Part shown: in pieces, positions 7,901 to 14,508 of the stretch | Numbering within the stretch: the stretch's first letter is position 1 | Layout of the letters: the number at the start of each line of letters is the position of its first letter | Origin: an uncultured Bacteroidota bacterium | GTDB taxonomy: Bacteria > Bacteroidota > Bacteroidia > Chitinophagales > Chitinophagaceae | Length of the DNA stretch: 18,622 nucleotides | Direction of reading: 5' to 3' | NCBI GenBank assembly: GCA_903913355.1 | Contig: CAIWKU010000171.1 | Location: 1 to 18,622, forward strand | Made by a program: the position numbers and the translations under genes | Notes under the pieces: generated by a model | Databases searched by the model: none | The model's input: only the letters and a program-made list of their open reading frames with translations | What the model was told of the DNA's origin: nothing

Positions 7901-8012
7901 GATCGGGGTAATCACTGGTACTTACTCTTCTATTTTTGTGGCGGCCCCTATCCTGGTAGATTTTGCCAAGAACCGTGCACTTGGAAAAGCGGAGGACAAG
8001 AAGAAAAAATAG
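4908..8012 (+). CDS. secDF: Fused SecDF protein-export subunit
   Basis: SecD and SecF assist SecYEG by using the proton gradient to complete protein export on the periplasmic side. Here they are one 1034-residue chain with about 12 membrane segments. The SecD half has a first TM at about 8-27, the GLDLQGGMSVTMEV motif, a large periplasmic P1 region, five further TMs at about 548-690, and the proton-path motif GLAVDTNVIIFERI from residue 606 (Asp610). The SecF half begins at about 726 with a TM, then EFSGGRSYTIRF, a periplasmic P4 domain and five TMs with GFSMNDTVIVYDRI from 928. A Lys/Ala/Thr/Asp-rich low-complexity insert of about 60 residues (about 286-345) interrupts the SecD periplasmic region. 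The tail is basic (EDKKKK). It has its own promoter and terminator, so it is probably monocistronic. Confidence 0.97.
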   Translation: MQLKGLVRFFAIALILICVYQLSFTWFVKSHESEMDKKASAWLKKFPSAETVYPGNKELQAAYNDSLADLKKERLKRLLDSTKDTKLAFGLTTYRDAKEKELMLGLDLQGGMSVTMEVGLDGLLKSLANYTKDPSFNKAIDQAVTRKANGGANLITLFREEFAKLNPGAKLAPFFAVKSNGKVKFDDSDDKVAAYLKDQADVAFSNTTRILRTRIDAFGVASPNINPDPSKGIINIELAGINDKERVRAFLQSTANLQFFEVYTLESKDIQNGIVAADKAVQEYLSGSGKKADTAKKAGIDTSKQTATAAGKTKVDTSKAATISGLVSETKAAKGADTAKIKGNENPILRLLQIAQPYAGTDGKTVYPSALGYIAQKDTGTLNDYLRLEIVKSKFPSNLLFMYGKADVSDAKLKDILTLYAIKTLDNGQAELGGEGISATQDYDERGRIAIKMNMDKTGTAIWAKMTTRNVGKPIAIVLDNFVYSAPNVNDPITTGNSQISGSYTIKEAQDLSEILESGKLPAPARIVQDQQVGPTLGKESIIGGGKSFLISFIVIFALMLLYFNTGGWVANVALILNLLFTIGILSALGFTLTAPGIAGLVLTIGLAVDTNVIIFERIKEELTKGKTYQNAVTDGYKRSLSPVLDAHVTTLLTAIILAYFGLGPVLGFATTQIIGILLSLFCGILVSRLITDWYMNKNRHFEYFTGISKKIFKHASFKFIEYRKYAYALSVVIFFLGISTFFRADAFDEGVEFSGGRSYTIRFDKPVNEDIIRDELKTEFNEPVIIKTVDVKNQINITTSYKIKETATNIDSLVEQKMFHGLQNHLPKNITYADFDKNYIKGSQKVLPTISEDLKAGATKAVVFGIIIICLYIFIRFRDWRYSLGTIFSLLHDVFVTLIVFSFARKIVPFPLEIDQHFIAAVLTVIGFSMNDTVIVYDRIREDSRLMKGADNASVINRAINETLSRTVMTSLTVFLTILILFIFGGEVTRGFAFAMLIGVITGTYSSIFVAAPILVDFAKNRALGKAEDKKKK

Positions 8013-8034
8013 TTTTAATCTGATTTTAATAAGT

Positions 8035-8064
8035 AAGCCCTGCTTTCAAAGCAGGGCTTTTTTT
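8035..8064 (+). terminator. Rho-independent terminator of secDF
   Basis: AAGCCCTGCTT (8035-8045) and AAGCAGGGCTT (8049-8059) pair perfectly around a tight TCA loop, which probably opens to seven bases. A T7 run (8058-8064) follows. It lies 22 bp after the secDF stop codon. Confidence 0.92.
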
Positions 8065-8120
8065 ATGCTTAAAAAAAGATAAAAAAACGGGATTAACACT
8101 TTTTTTGAATAATAACCATC

Positions 8121-8128
8121 TAAGTTTG
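8121..8128 (+). promoter_or_regulatory. Candidate -7 promoter box for metal-efflux module 1
   Basis: TAAGTTTG is an exact TAnnTTTG box ending 13 bp before the GTG start at 8142, which implies a very short leader. The nearest TTG (8105-8107) is only 13 bp upstream, too close for a standard -33 element. TTGCA (8126-8130) and TGCAA (8137-8141) form a small dyad across the likely transcription start, which could be an operator or chance. Confidence 0.45.
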
Positions 8129-8141
8129 CACATACCTGCAA

Positions 8142-8528
8142 GTGTTGAGTAAAAAAATTCTACATATCATTTCAAAGGGTTTCCTGTTACTAATGGCATT
8201 ACAAATCATGAATGTGAGTATTGATGCCGTTGATTTTAAGCCTTTTGAATCCAATATGGTTCTGACAGAATTTAATGACCAGAATAGCATTACAGAATTT
8301 GTTTCTGAAACGCTGTTGGGTTATAAAAATCTGTTTCCAGAGTCTAGAACAAAATCACAGAAACAGGCACAACAGCAGAAACATGTTTGTATCAAATTGA
8401 TTAATTGCCCCCCTTCAATTGTAAGCAACCAGTACGATATGGGAACTGCCGATTTCTGTGTACCTAGTACTGAAAAATATGGATACCTCTTTCTAAGAGA
8501 AATTAATCCGCCTCCTCCAAAAGCCTAA
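8142..8528 (+). CDS. Small exported protein of unknown function leading the efflux module
   Basis: No characterised family is recognised. The 128 residues begin with a Lys-containing hydrophobic segment (KKILHIISKGFLLLMALQIM) that looks like a signal peptide, possibly cut near SIDA/VDF, so the mature protein would be periplasmic or surface-exposed. The middle is polar and Gln/Lys-rich (SQKQAQQQKH). Three Cys (in HVCIKLINCPP and DFCVP) and a few His could bind metal or form a disulfide. The tail is EINPPPPKA. I have the impression of similar small proteins with this NPPPPK tail ahead of efflux operons in other Bacteroidota, but cannot verify it. The start is GTG (8142) or TTG (8145); the first ATG (8193) would destroy the signal peptide. 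It lies 129 bp ahead of the channel gene, same strand, with no terminator between. Confidence 0.65.
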   Translation: MLSKKILHIISKGFLLLMALQIMNVSIDAVDFKPFESNMVLTEFNDQNSITEFVSETLLGYKNLFPESRTKSQKQAQQQKHVCIKLINCPPSIVSNQYDMGTADFCVPSTEKYGYLFLREINPPPPKA

Positions 8529-8657
8529 ATAATTCTCTTCTCTACTATTGCCTTATTTTTTTTCGCTTTGATATAATGGTATCAGGTATTTCCTATTATA
8601 ACAAAGACTGGTATTATTACTTTGTGTGTTTCTATTTGATTTATTAAATTTTACAGT

Positions 8658-9944
8658 ATGAGTTTCCAGACAGCAAAGCATTGCATGCTTTACATGTTTG
8701 TTGTATTTGCTCTCACAACAAGTGCACAAACAGGTCAATTTCAAAAAGACACAACCAGGATCAGTATAGATAGTGCTGAACATTTGTTTCTTCAGAATAA
8801 TTTATTACTGTTAGCGCAGAAATATAATATAGATGCCCAGAAAGCGCAGATTATACAGGCAAAACTGTATCCCAATCCCAATCTAAATATCAACCGTGGT
8901 TTCTATAATCCCACCGCAAAGAAGATATTCGCAGGTGGGGCAGATGGAGAAACGGCTGCCGGAGTATCGCAATTGATTATTCTGGCCGGAAAGCGTAATA
9001 AACAGGTACGCATCGCTGAAACCAATGCAAAACTAGCCGAATATCAATTTTATGATCTGTTGCGTACCTTGAAGTATACGCTAAGAACGGATTTCTTTTC
9101 TATCTATTATCTCCAGCAGTCAGCAAAAGTATACGACGTTGAAATCAACTCACTCCAGCAGGTAGTGAATGCCTTTCAGCAACAGGCAGGTAAAGGATAT
9201 ATCTCAGAAAAAGAAGTGGTTCGTATTAAAGCACAACTCTATAGTCTCCAAAGCGAATACAATGACCTGCTTAATCAGATCAATGATACAGAGAGCGAAT
9301 TACGGCTCATACTACAAATAAAAGGCTATTATATTGATCCGCTTGCCAATGATAGTAAGCTGGCCGAAACCCAACCCGGTCAATATTCCTTTTCAGTACT
9401 GATGGATTCTGCCTATAAGGCCAGAACCGACCTGAAAATAGCCCGAGCAAATGTTGATTTGAGCAAACAGGTATATTCTCTTCAAAAATCAATTGCGGTT
9501 CCGGATATCACATTGCAGGCCGGGTATGATGAACAGGGAAGCTATATCAAGAATTTTAATTCAGTTGGGTTTGGTATAGACATTCCCATTTTTAACCGCA
9601 ACCAGGGTAATATCAAATCAGCAAAATCAGGTATTGATATTACCATCGCTACACAAAAAAGTACAGAAGCCTCTGTAGAAGAACAGGTATCACGTGCACT
9701 TTTGAAAGCAATCGACCAGGATAAATTATTCAGAAAGGTGGACCCCTCCTTTGGGAAAGATTTTGAAAGACTGATGCATGAAATGGTGATTAATTACCAG
9801 CGTAGAAACATCGGATTATTGGAGTTTATCGATTTCTACGACGCTTACAAACAAAATATATTACAGGTTAACGCTATCAAACTGAATAGGGTAACAGCAA
9901 TGGAAGATTTGAATTTTTATACAGGAACTGAATTTTATAATTAA
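8658..9944 (+). CDS. TolC-family outer-membrane channel of efflux module 1 (CzcC/CusC-like)
   Basis: This 428-residue protein should trimerise into the outer-membrane channel through which the RND pump expels metal ions. A signal peptide ends near TSAQ (cut after about residue 23). There is no lipobox, unlike E. coli CusC. The mature part shows the two-fold repeat of outer-membrane efflux proteins: long helices with heptad-like Ala/Gln/Leu (YNIDAQKAQIIQAKLYPNP at 56-74, AKLAEYQFYDLLRTLKY), a central AGKGYISEKEVVRIKAQL turn, then a second copy (PDITLQAGYDEQG, FGIDIPIFNRNQGNIKSAK) and the terminal LLEFIDFYDAY helix. It is paralogous to the channel of module 2. Its stop is 5 bp before the adaptor gene, so the two are cotranscribed. 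The substrate is inferred from the adjacent heavy-metal pump. Confidence 0.93.
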   Translation: MSFQTAKHCMLYMFVVFALTTSAQTGQFQKDTTRISIDSAEHLFLQNNLLLLAQKYNIDAQKAQIIQAKLYPNPNLNINRGFYNPTAKKIFAGGADGETAAGVSQLIILAGKRNKQVRIAETNAKLAEYQFYDLLRTLKYTLRTDFFSIYYLQQSAKVYDVEINSLQQVVNAFQQQAGKGYISEKEVVRIKAQLYSLQSEYNDLLNQINDTESELRLILQIKGYYIDPLANDSKLAETQPGQYSFSVLMDSAYKARTDLKIARANVDLSKQVYSLQKSIAVPDITLQAGYDEQGSYIKNFNSVGFGIDIPIFNRNQGNIKSAKSGIDITIATQKSTEASVEEQVSRALLKAIDQDKLFRKVDPSFGKDFERLMHEMVINYQRRNIGLLEFIDFYDAYKQNILQVNAIKLNRVTAMEDLNFYTGTEFYN

Positions 9945-9949
9945 TATAA

Positions 9950-11068
9950 ATGAAACAGTATATGCAAAAGTTTACACAACAAATACGAATTACTCTTTTA
10001 TTACTGATTTCATCAATTGCTTTACTACAAATCGGGTGTACCGAAACAGCGAAAAAGACTGCAGAAAGACAGAAATACCTGATCCCGGATTCTATATTGA
10101 AAAAAATGGTAATTGATACCGTTAAGGAATGCCCCTTGGTAGATGCCATTACCTTAACCGGTAGTGTTGATTTTAACCAGGATAACCAGGTAAATATTTA
10201 CCCCTTGGTAAGTGGTAATATTGAAGATGTGAAAGTACAGTTAGGGGACCATGTTACCGCCGGACAGGTACTGGCTGTTGTAAAAAGTAGTGAGATGGCT
10301 GGCTATAGCAGTAACCTGGTAAATGCAGAAACCAATCTCAGGGTAGCGAAGAAAAACCTGGAGGCGCAGAAAGATTTGTTTTCCAGCGGACTGGCATCAC
10401 AACTGGATGTTACTTCAGCGCAATCCAATTACGACCAGGCAGTTGCTCAACTGGAAATGGTGAAAAGGGTGTTGAAAATAAATGGGAATAATACACAGGG
10501 CGATTATGTAATCAAGGCACCAATCAGTGGTTTTATCGTACAAAAAAATATCACCAATAATACGGCAATCCGTGCAGATAATGGCGCAAGCCTTTTTACG
10601 ATTTCTGACCTGAAAAATGTTTGGATACAGGCAAATGTCTATGAATCCAATATCAGTAAAGTGCATATGGGCGATCCGGTAACCATTACTACTGTTTCCT
10701 ATCCTGACAGGATATTTACAGGTAAGATAGATAAGATTTTAAATGTGCTGGATCCCTCAAATAAAGTAATGAAAGTGAGGATTGTTTTATCCAATAACGA
10801 TTATGCTTTAAAACCTCAGATGTTTACAAGAGTAGTGGTAACCAATCAGCAAAATACCAACGCTATTTGTATTTCTTCAAAGGCCCTGATATTTGATCAT
10901 AGCCAGTACTTCGTTCTTAAATATAAAGGAAAAGGCGAAGCTGATATAACACATGTTCAGGTGCTAAATACGCTGGGCGACAAAGCTTATTTATCGGATG
11001 GAGTTGTCAAAGGCGATAGAATAGTGGGCTCAGAAGCAATCCTTATTTATGATGCTTTGAATAATTAA
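9950..11068 (+). CDS. Periplasmic adaptor (membrane-fusion) lipoprotein of efflux module 1
   Basis: It bridges the inner-membrane RND pump and the TolC-type channel, and in heavy-metal systems may hand over the ion. Of 372 residues, the first 30 form a lipoprotein signal with LLQIGC (Cys30). The order is typical of HlyD/RND adaptors: first lipoyl half at about 83-112 (YPLVSGNIEDVKVQLGDHVTAG), alpha-helical hairpin at about 118-175, second lipoyl half at about 186-215 (IKAPISGFIVQKN), beta-barrel from about 220 (TISDLKNVWIQANV) and a C-terminal membrane-proximal part. There is no Met cluster after the lipid-anchored Cys, only Met53. An ATG 12 bp in (9962) is an alternative start that would not change export. 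It lies 5 bp after the channel gene and 24 bp before the pump gene. It is paralogous to the adaptor of module 2, with one 24-base identical stretch. Confidence 0.93.
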   Translation: MKQYMQKFTQQIRITLLLLISSIALLQIGCTETAKKTAERQKYLIPDSILKKMVIDTVKECPLVDAITLTGSVDFNQDNQVNIYPLVSGNIEDVKVQLGDHVTAGQVLAVVKSSEMAGYSSNLVNAETNLRVAKKNLEAQKDLFSSGLASQLDVTSAQSNYDQAVAQLEMVKRVLKINGNNTQGDYVIKAPISGFIVQKNITNNTAIRADNGASLFTISDLKNVWIQANVYESNISKVHMGDPVTITTVSYPDRIFTGKIDKILNVLDPSNKVMKVRIVLSNNDYALKPQMFTRVVVTNQQNTNAICISSKALIFDHSQYFVLKYKGKGEADITHVQVLNTLGDKAYLSDGVVKGDRIVGSEAILIYDALNN

Positions 11069-11092
11069 TTGTACTCTTTAAAATTTTAGACA

Positions 11093-14000
11093 ATGATCAA
11101 GGTACTAAAAAGCATTATAGCATTTTCACTGAAAAATAAATTCTTCGTTTTATTCGCCTCCCTGGCAGTGCTGGTTACAGGTATTCTAACTTTTAAAAGT
11201 ATGCCAATCGAGGCATTTCCGGATGTAACCAATACTGAGATCAGCATTATTACCCAATGGCCTGGAAGAAGCGCAGAAGAAGTGGAAAAATTTGTTACGA
11301 TCCCTATTGAGATCGCAATGAACCCGGTTCAGCAAAAAGTGAGTTTACGTTCTACTACTATTTTCGGTCTATCCTATGTAAAACTCATCTTTGATGATGA
11401 TGTAAAAGATCCGCAGGCTCGTCAACAGGTAATGAACCTATTGGGAAATGCTTCTCTCCCCCCTTCTGTGGTGCCAGCGGTGCAACCTCCTACCGGACCA
11501 ACCGGCGAAATATTCCGGTATACCTTACGTAGTAAAGTAAGAGATGTAAGGGAACTAAAAACCATGCAGGACTGGGTAATTGATCGTCAGTTAAGATCGG
11601 TACCCGGAGTGGGTGATATTACCAGTTTTGGAGGCAAAACCAAAACATATGAAATACGGGTAGACCCCGAGAAATTAACTTCTATTGGTATTACACCTTT
11701 AGATGTTTTTACGGCAGTACAAAAAACAAATATCAATATCGGGGGTGATATGATCATCCAGAATAACCAGGCTTTTGTGGTAAGAGGCATTGGGTTATTA
11801 AATGATATTAATGAGATCAAGAACATCATTATTCTCAACAATAATGGTGTGCCTGTATTGGTAAAAGATGTAGCGCAGGTAGAAATTTCCAATCTACCCA
11901 GATTAGGATGGGTAGCCAGGGCGGATGGATTACCAGATGCAAAAGGCAACCGCGTGGTAACCGATGAACCCGATGCAGTTGAAGCCATCATCGTGATGCG
12001 TAAAGGAGAAAATCCTACCAAAGTGGTCAATGCCATTAAAGCGAGGGTGGATAAACTCAATAATAGCATTCTGCCGGAGGATACTAAAATTGTACCGTAT
12101 TACGATAGATCTGATCTCATAGATTTTGCAACGCATACCGTACTGCATAACCTGGTAGAAGGGATATTGCTGGTAACCCTGCTCGTATCCCTGTTTATGT
12201 TCAATTGGCGTACTACCTTGATTGTTTCGCTGATTATTCCGATGGCACTTCTTTTCGCGTTTATATGTCTTCACCTGATGGGCATGTCAGCCAATTTATT
12301 ATCGCTGGGTGCAGTGGATTTCGGGATCATTATTGACGGGGCCGTAGTAATGGTAGAAGGTATGTTTGTAATACTCGATCACCGGGCCATGGAAATGGGG
12401 ATGGAACGATTTAATAAAGTGGCCAAACTGGGATTGATAAAAAAGAACGGTGCCCAATTGGGTAAAGCCATCTTCTTCGCAAAAGTGATTATCATCACGG
12501 GCCTGCTACCCATTTTTGCCTTCGAAAAAGTAGAAGGCAAAATGTTCTCACCACTCGCCTATACATTGGGTTTTGCCTTATTGGGTGCTTTGATAACTAC
12601 CCTTACCCTGGTGCCGGTACTGATCAGCATGTTATTAAAGAAGAATGTACATGAAAAACATAACCCCTTTGTGCATCACCTGACGGGTTTTATGCTGAAA
12701 GGATTTACAAACGCATTCAAAAGAAGAAAACTGGTGGTGCCGCTGGCACTAGTGGTAATGGTGGCCGGTTTGTATTCTTTTAAATACCTGGGATCAGAAT
12801 TCCTACCTGAGTTGAACGAAGGCTCTATCTGGCTAAGGGTACAAACTCCATATAGCATTTCCCTGGATAAATCTGTGAGTGTTTCTACTGAGATCAGGAA
12901 AATACTGATGACATTTCCACAGGTAAAATATACCGTTGCTCAAACAGGCAGACCGGATGATGGAACAGATGTAGCAGGCTTTTACAATAATGAATTTTCG
13001 GTGATGTTATATCCTGAAGATGAATGGAAACCTAAAATTACAAAGGATGAATTGATTGATCAGATGACGGCAAAACTGTCCAGTATACCCGGTGCCAACC
13101 TAAACTTCTCTCAACCCATTATGGATAATGTGGAAGAAGCTGTATCGGGAGTAAAAGGCTCAATTTGCGTAAAGATTTATGGAGATTCTTTGAATTATAT
13201 GGAAGCCAAAGTAGATTCTGTATATAATATCCTCCGCAATGTAAAGGGGATCGAAGATCTGGGTGTTATTCATAATGTGGGACAACCTGAACTGGATGTA
13301 AACCTCGATCAACAGAAAATGGCATTATATGGCGTGGCAACTGCCGATGCCAATGCAGTGGTAGCAATGGCTATTGGTGGATTAGCCGCTTCTTCACTGT
13401 ATGAAGGCATTAAAATATTTGATATCCGGATACGGCTCCCGGAAGAATTCAGGAAAACGCCTGAAGATATCGGTAATCTACTGGTTCCAACACAAAATGG
13501 ATCCAAAGTGCCTATTAAAGAAATCGCCTCTATCGACAAGAAAACAGGTGCCTGTTTGATTTTTAGAGATGATAATGAACGTTACTCCGCCTTGAAATTT
13601 TCTGTACGTGGTCGCGATATGGGAAGTACGATTGCAGAAGCACAGGCAAAAGTGAATGCAAAAATAAGTTTGAAAAGAGGATACTCAATGGCATGGCAGG
13701 GAGATTTCGAAAACCAGCAAAGGGCCGAAAAGCGGCTTTTACAGGTGGTACCCATTAGTCTTTTATTAATATTCCTTCTCTTGTTTACCATGTTTGGAAA
13801 CCTAAAAGATGCCGGTCTGGTATTCCTCAATGTTCCTTTTGCAATTGTTGGGGGCCTACTGGCGCTTCACCTGACAGGCACCAATTTCAGTATTTCGGCA
13901 GGTATTGGCTTTATTGCCCTGTTTGGAATCTGTATACAGGATGGGGTTTTATTGATTACTGTATTTAAACAAAACCTTGAAAAGATACATGGTGCGTCAA

Positions 14001-14266
14001 ATACACTCTATAGCGCCATTAAATTAGGCGTTAATTCAAGAATCAGACCTGTGATGATGACGGCGATGATGGCGGCAATTGGACTATTCCCGGCTGCTTT
14101 ATCTCATGGCATTGGATCAGAAAGCTCTCGGCCTTTGGCAAGAGTGGTGATCGGAGGTATTTTATGCGCAATGATATTTTCGTTATGGGTATTCCCACTC
14201 ATTTTTGCCTGGGCCTACAAAAATGTAGACACCAAGCATCAGAGTGATATTACTGAAAAGGACTAA
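11093..14266 (+). CDS. Heavy-metal RND efflux pump of module 1 (CzcA-like)
   Basis: The proton-driven inner-membrane pump of the tripartite complex. Its 1057 residues are full length for the HME-RND family, with two copies of a six-TM unit and large periplasmic loops. FPDVTNTEISIITQWPGRSAEEVE follows TM1. TM4 carries the diagnostic DFGIIIDGAVVMVEG with Asp409, Asp415 and Glu422 conserved. It looks CzcA-like rather than CusA-like: the regions aligning with the CusA Met triad read SIWLRVQTP, AGFYNNEFSVM and MDNVEEAVSGVKG without the key Met, and the segment RPVMMTAMMAA lacks CusA's TM lysine. TM10 has GICIQDGVLL (Asp950) where CzcA usually has Asn. Compared with pump 2 it has about 13 extra residues near 275-297. 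The likely substrate is a divalent ion such as Zn, Co, Cd or Ni (inference). It is last in module 1. Confidence 0.93.
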   Translation: MIKVLKSIIAFSLKNKFFVLFASLAVLVTGILTFKSMPIEAFPDVTNTEISIITQWPGRSAEEVEKFVTIPIEIAMNPVQQKVSLRSTTIFGLSYVKLIFDDDVKDPQARQQVMNLLGNASLPPSVVPAVQPPTGPTGEIFRYTLRSKVRDVRELKTMQDWVIDRQLRSVPGVGDITSFGGKTKTYEIRVDPEKLTSIGITPLDVFTAVQKTNINIGGDMIIQNNQAFVVRGIGLLNDINEIKNIIILNNNGVPVLVKDVAQVEISNLPRLGWVARADGLPDAKGNRVVTDEPDAVEAIIVMRKGENPTKVVNAIKARVDKLNNSILPEDTKIVPYYDRSDLIDFATHTVLHNLVEGILLVTLLVSLFMFNWRTTLIVSLIIPMALLFAFICLHLMGMSANLLSLGAVDFGIIIDGAVVMVEGMFVILDHRAMEMGMERFNKVAKLGLIKKNGAQLGKAIFFAKVIIITGLLPIFAFEKVEGKMFSPLAYTLGFALLGALITTLTLVPVLISMLLKKNVHEKHNPFVHHLTGFMLKGFTNAFKRRKLVVPLALVVMVAGLYSFKYLGSEFLPELNEGSIWLRVQTPYSISLDKSVSVSTEIRKILMTFPQVKYTVAQTGRPDDGTDVAGFYNNEFSVMLYPEDEWKPKITKDELIDQMTAKLSSIPGANLNFSQPIMDNVEEAVSGVKGSICVKIYGDSLNYMEAKVDSVYNILRNVKGIEDLGVIHNVGQPELDVNLDQQKMALYGVATADANAVVAMAIGGLAASSLYEGIKIFDIRIRLPEEFRKTPEDIGNLLVPTQNGSKVPIKEIASIDKKTGACLIFRDDNERYSALKFSVRGRDMGSTIAEAQAKVNAKISLKRGYSMAWQGDFENQQRAEKRLLQVVPISLLLIFLLLFTMFGNLKDAGLVFLNVPFAIVGGLLALHLTGTNFSISAGIGFIALFGICIQDGVLLITVFKQNLEKIHGASNTLYSAIKLGVNSRIRPVMMTAMMAAIGLFPAALSHGIGSESSRPLARVVIGGILCAMIFSLWVFPLIFAWAYKNVDTKHQSDITEKD

Positions 14267-14288
14267 AAATCGTGTTCCAGACGCGAAT

Positions 14289-14305
14289 GTTCACTTTAGG
14301 TGAAC
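14289..14305. repeat. Short palindrome next to the module-1 terminator
   Basis: GTTCAC (14289-14294) and GTGAAC (14300-14305) are perfect inverted repeats around TTTAG. The hairpin sits one base before the terminator stem and may strengthen the 3' end of the module-1 mRNA. As DNA it could also be a small operator. Function is not shown. Confidence 0.45.
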
Positions 14306-14306
14306 G

Positions 14307-14338
14307 GGGCTGCTATTTCTATAGCGGCCCTTATTTTA
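14307..14338 (+). terminator. Rho-independent terminator of efflux module 1
   Basis: GGGCTGCTAT (14307-14316) pairs with ATAGCGGCCC (14321-14330) over 10 bp with one G-U wobble and a TTCT loop, followed by TTATTTTA. It lies 40 bp after the pump 1 stop codon and separates the two efflux modules. Confidence 0.85.
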
Positions 14339-14353
14339 TCCTTATTTTAATAT

Positions 14354-14380
14354 TTGACAAATCTAATTGATTTAAATTTG
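14354..14380 (+). promoter_or_regulatory. Candidate promoter of efflux module 2
   Basis: TAAATTTG (14373-14380) is an exact TAnnTTTG -7 box. TTG at 14354-14356 (within TTGACA) is a possible -33 element, but the 16-bp spacer is shorter than the usual 19-21. The predicted start is near 14386, inside the right arm of the inter-module inverted repeat, giving a leader of about 120 nt that contains the 16-bp dyad at 14412-14453. Confidence 0.45.
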
Positions 14381-14411
14381 TATTCATTGCGTCTGGAAAA
14401 CGTGGAATACT

Positions 14412-14453
14412 TCATTGATTAATTTAACACAAACAGATTAAATTAATTAATGA
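14412..14453. promoter_or_regulatory. 16-bp dyad in the module-2 leader: candidate operator or RNA hairpin
   Basis: The arms TCATTGATTAATTTAA (14412-14427) and TTAAATTAATTAATGA (14438-14453) pair at all 16 positions with one G-T wobble, around a 10-base spacer. It lies downstream of the predicted promoter and 55 bp before the ATG at 14509. The arms are AT-rich, but 16 bp is far longer than nearby chance palindromes. A dimeric repressor site or a leader hairpin are both possible. No regulator gene is in the window. Confidence 0.55.
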
Positions 14454-14508
14454 TAAGTTCATATTCGTATTTCTGGCTGCGTTGAAAAACCAAATACCAG
14501 TAATCAAT

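Larger units (their letters stand above)
14271..14402. repeat. Imperfect inverted repeat spanning the inter-module region
   Basis: The left arm 14271-14289 (core TTCCAGACGC, 14275-14284) and right arm 14385-14402 (core GCGTCTGGAA, 14389-14398) pair at 17 positions with one mismatch and one bulged G, 95 bp apart. The left arm begins 5 bases after the stop of pump 1. The right arm overlaps the predicted transcription start of module 2. No target-site duplication or transposase remnant is visible. Confidence 0.65.

Noticed and set aside
7424..7915. 163-residue minus-strand frame in secDF
   Set aside because: It is opposite the conserved SecF membrane region; the basic, Ile/Thr-rich product is what the complement of hydrophobic codons gives.
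8570..8606. TATAAT / ATTATA dyad between the small exported protein and channel 1
   Set aside because: Short, imperfect and AT-rich. It is within what chance gives in this 129-bp gap, so I do not call an operator or internal promoter.
14271..14402. Inverted repeat between the modules as a miniature transposable element
   Set aside because: The arms are imperfect, no target-site duplication flanks them, and the inside is accounted for by a terminator and promoter. An RNA or regulatory role fits better.
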